64,000 nucleotides of DNA from Effrenium voratum (lineage: Eukaryota > Sar > Dinophyceae > Suessiales > Symbiodiniaceae). Positions 61,520 to 64,000 of this stretch are shown piece by piece. Location: the NCBI GenBank assembly GCA_963377175.1, contig CAUJNA010000502.1, positions 1,208,216 to 1,272,215 on the forward strand, given 5' to 3'. The notes under the pieces were generated by a model. That model did not search any database, had not been told where the DNA came from, and saw only the letters and a program-made list of their open reading frames with translations. The translations under genes and the position numbers were made by a program. How positions within the stretch are numbered: the first letter of the stretch is position 1; every line of letters begins with the position of its first letter.

Positions 61520-64000
61520 TTAGGCTGGTGCAGCGGTAATGGCGGCTGCTGCCAAATGCTCTGGGCGCCAGGGCGCATGCATCGGACACAGTTGAATGCC
61601 TCGGCCTGACATCGCTAGGCTTGCAGGGCTGAAGCGTATACGACTTTCAGGGCGATGGCTGAATCGGGCCAACCGACCTCTGCTGAGATCGTCAGCCCAA
61701 TCATTACACCTTCCTGGAACGTGCGTCGGCTGCAGCAGCACATTGTGAGCGTGAGCCCAGAAGGCTGTTAATTGCACAAAGAGTTGCAACGGCCAGGAGG
61801 TCGTGAACAGTTTGTTAAGGCTTGCTTCCGTGGCGGAATTGTCTGTACCTGAAGGCATGCTAAACGAGTAGTGCCCACCACCAATGTGGCTGTGGGTTGC
61901 TTGCAGCAGTGCTAACTGTGCAAGAGTTTCGAAGCATGCGATGTACCGCTGTCCAGGCTTGACAAGGCAGGGCCACACAGCTCTTATGTCTTGCATGTTC
62001 CAGGTCTCGGCGAACCACACTACTTGGGAGGATGTGATTGCCCAGCCCCCGATCCCTACCAAATCATCTTCGGCACACGCATCCGCGGCAGCCAGAGCTT
62101 GCAGCTGGTGTGGCCGCGCCAAAGGCTGAATAGGCGAGCGCCGAAAGCACGACGCCAGCCAAGTAAGGCATTGTTGGCTTGACTTGGAAAGGCTAGTGTA
62201 TGGGTTGTTGGGGTCCGCGATGCGCACCCATGTGGGCTTGCTAGTGCCAGGCACTTGCGGGATGTCCTGGGGGCAATGCATGGTGCGGCCTGAAATTTCC
62301 AAGAATTTGGAGCCCACTGTGATCCACAAGCCCGGGAGGCTATGGCTAGTTTTGAGGTCCTTATTCAAGGATGTTCTAAAGGCTGACCACATTTGAGGCG
62401 GCATCGAGTGCCTCGAGCCTGGTGGGCTGTTGAGGTCCGCGTACAGCGGTGCTAGCCAGGACCTGAGATGTAGGGCAATGCTGGTGGCCCAAATAAGCAG
62501 GCCTATGCACTGCTCGAGTGTTTTGCGGGGCACCCGTCGATTCCCGAGAAGGGATTTGATCAAGGCGTCCAGCTTGGCTAGTTTAGCCGACACGAGCTGA
62601 ATGGTGTCGTGGGAGAAGTTGATCTCCCAACCGCACCAAACCAGGCTATCCTGGAATTGCGCCTTTTTCCACGAAATGGGCGCTGCAATGGCGCAAAAGA
62701 AAAGCACCACCAAGGCAAACATGTCTGGCGCGCTATCCCGGAAGAGTGCACACAGAAGGTCGTCCACAAAAAGTTTGTGGGGCTTCCAGGCTAGCAACCC
62801 ATGCACCTGACGAAGCAAGAATGCGCCGGTGCGCTGCCACCAGAAAGCCGAGAAACGGCCCCCAAAATGGCACACCCTGTAATGGTAGAGCTTTCCTTGA
62901 AAGGCGAAGAGTCACCTGTTTGTGTGCGGCTTTAAAGTCAACACTGGCGCCTATGAAGGCGCCTGGAGTGTCTTCTGGCTGCGTGGACAGCGCCAGGTCA
63001 GATGCCATTGGCAAGCTAAGGCGCTCTGGCAGATGGCATCTGGTATTGACTTGGCACACGGCGCTGTCCAAGACAAGGCGCGGCTCTTTGCATTTTACCC
63101 GAGCGTCGGCTATGCTGAGGCTGGTTTCAACAATCCAGTTGTTGGCAATTTCATTGCGCAGCAAGCCTTGCACGGTTTCTGGCTCGTCTTCGGCCATCTT
63201 CCAGTTGCCCTCGCAAACTTCCAGATCCGGCGGCAGCGCGGAGTCTGGCTTTTTTGCCGGCCATTGAAGGCTTGGTGGCAAGGCTGACACGGCTCCTGTC
63301 GGTACTCCGTGTTGCAGGAATGGCAAAAGGGCCATGTCTGGGTCACCCCAAGATTTGGCCAGGGCATGCAGCAGGTGGAGTCGGTATGGCTGTCCTGCCT
63401 CGGGGCTCATATCTGAAGGGCAGGGCAATTTTAGAGCGGTGTATGCTAGGGTTGCCACTTCCAGGCTTTCGGACGGCGAGATGTGTGCCAGGATACGTGG
63501 CACCAGTTTGCGCTCATGCATCCAGTGCAGCCAGGGCCTGGCGACTTGCAGCGGGTGTTCGGGTTTGGGGAGACACCAATCTGCGGATGAGTGCATTCCT
63601 GCTCCGTCGCAGGTGGGGAGCCTGCAAGGCGCCAGTGTGATGGGTCTGGAGGAGTTGGAGTGCAGCGGCAGTGCTTGTCGAAAGGAGCCTGTTTTACTCA
63701 CCCTTCCTATGCCTACCTGGGCCAGTTGCAGGGCCAGGGAAGGGGGGGTACTCTGCGGTCAGCGTGCTGAGGTATACCCCTTGTTCCTTCACTCCTGCAA
63801 TGCTTTGATGCTTGTATGAGTGATTGCAGCGAGCCTGCAGGGCCCGTATTTTCGAACTGTTGCAGCCAAACGCCCATGACTTAGAGAAAGCTTTGTTGTG
63901 CATGCAGGCGTCTACCCACACCAGGGCACACTGGTGATCGCGTAGCATTTGGAAGTTAGCCTCTTTCAGCCAGGACATGGCTGACGGCGGCTGCTCCCAA
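61520..64000 (-). pseudogene. Reverse transcriptase-RNase H of a dinoflagellate retroelement, two frameshifts, 5' end outside window
   Basis: Three overlapping frames on the minus strand form one protein. The first (63978-63694) reads SKSWAFGCNSSKIRALQARC and LSTLTAEYPP. After a shift near 63750 the second frame (to about 62895) has GNWKMAEDEPETVQGLLRNE, EPRLVLDSAVCQVNTRC and G-A-S-V-D-F-K-A-A-H-K (motif A, aspartate present). A shift near 62895 leads to CHFGGRFSAFWWQRTGAFLL and L-F-V-D-D-L-L (motif C). The RNase H part follows: A-A-A-D-A-C, C-F-E-T-L-A-Q-L-A-L-L, G-T-D-N-S and H-V-P-G-R-C-N-D-W-A-D-D-L-S-R, so all expected acidic residues are present. The stop is at 61520. It synthesises cDNA for a retroelement; this type is abundant in dinoflagellate genomes. 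No integrase or recombinase is visible before the window ends. Confidence 0.8.

Overview
This is nuclear DNA of a dinoflagellate, probably a Symbiodiniaceae-like alga. Three things point to this. A 16-base relic of the dinoflagellate spliced leader lies at 6691-6706. Small exons on the minus strand join in one reading frame only if GC and GA 5' splice sites are allowed beside GT. The DNA between exons is packed with short inverted-repeat elements and simple repeats. Nothing looks bacterial, and there are no rRNA, tRNA or CRISPR loci that I can see.

The backbone is an ABC half-transporter gene on the minus strand. I could assemble 23 exons (47804 down to 18088) by hand into one open frame of 588 codons including the stop. 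It has an ABCD-type membrane domain followed by a nucleotide-binding domain. Walker A is intact, but the Walker B glutamate, the H-loop histidine and the Q-loop glutamine are changed. Downstream, three to four exons (15243 to about 888) read as the membrane domain of a second ABCD-like copy, either a tandem neighbour or the second half of a full-length transporter. An intact CCHC zinc-knuckle gene (10450-10995) is nested in one of its introns.

The most striking object is at 2398-9471, inside an intron of the second ABC copy. It is an AT-rich element of about 7.1 kb with diverged terminal inverted repeats of about 0.6 kb, and each repeat carries a copy of the same zinc-finger gene. Between them are remnants of an FtsK/HerA-type packaging ATPase, a GIY-YIG endonuclease with a KE-rich repeat tail, several small zinc-ribbon proteins and a possible structural protein. 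This is the layout of a Polinton-like virus or virophage-like provirus of an alga. Most genes carry frameshifts. A processed, spliced-leader-bearing host cDNA (6343-6706) has landed inside it, and a second GC-rich patch interrupts it at 4335-5137. A separate Polinton-type protein-primed DNA polymerase fragment sits in another ABC intron (37620-38107).

Other content: a family of 0.1-kb elements with GGC(C/T)(A/G)TGGGTCAAA ends and 4-bp target duplications; other miniature elements, one with a perfect 20-bp inverted repeat and 8-bp duplication; a 1.45-kb inverted-repeat element (32689-34137); long microsatellites; telomere-like repeats; a fold-back structure (58184-58708); and, at the right end, a frameshifted reverse transcriptase/RNase H gene on the minus strand (61520-64000). 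The stretch 47.8-61.5 kb holds a few possible exons of unrecognised genes and much repeat DNA.
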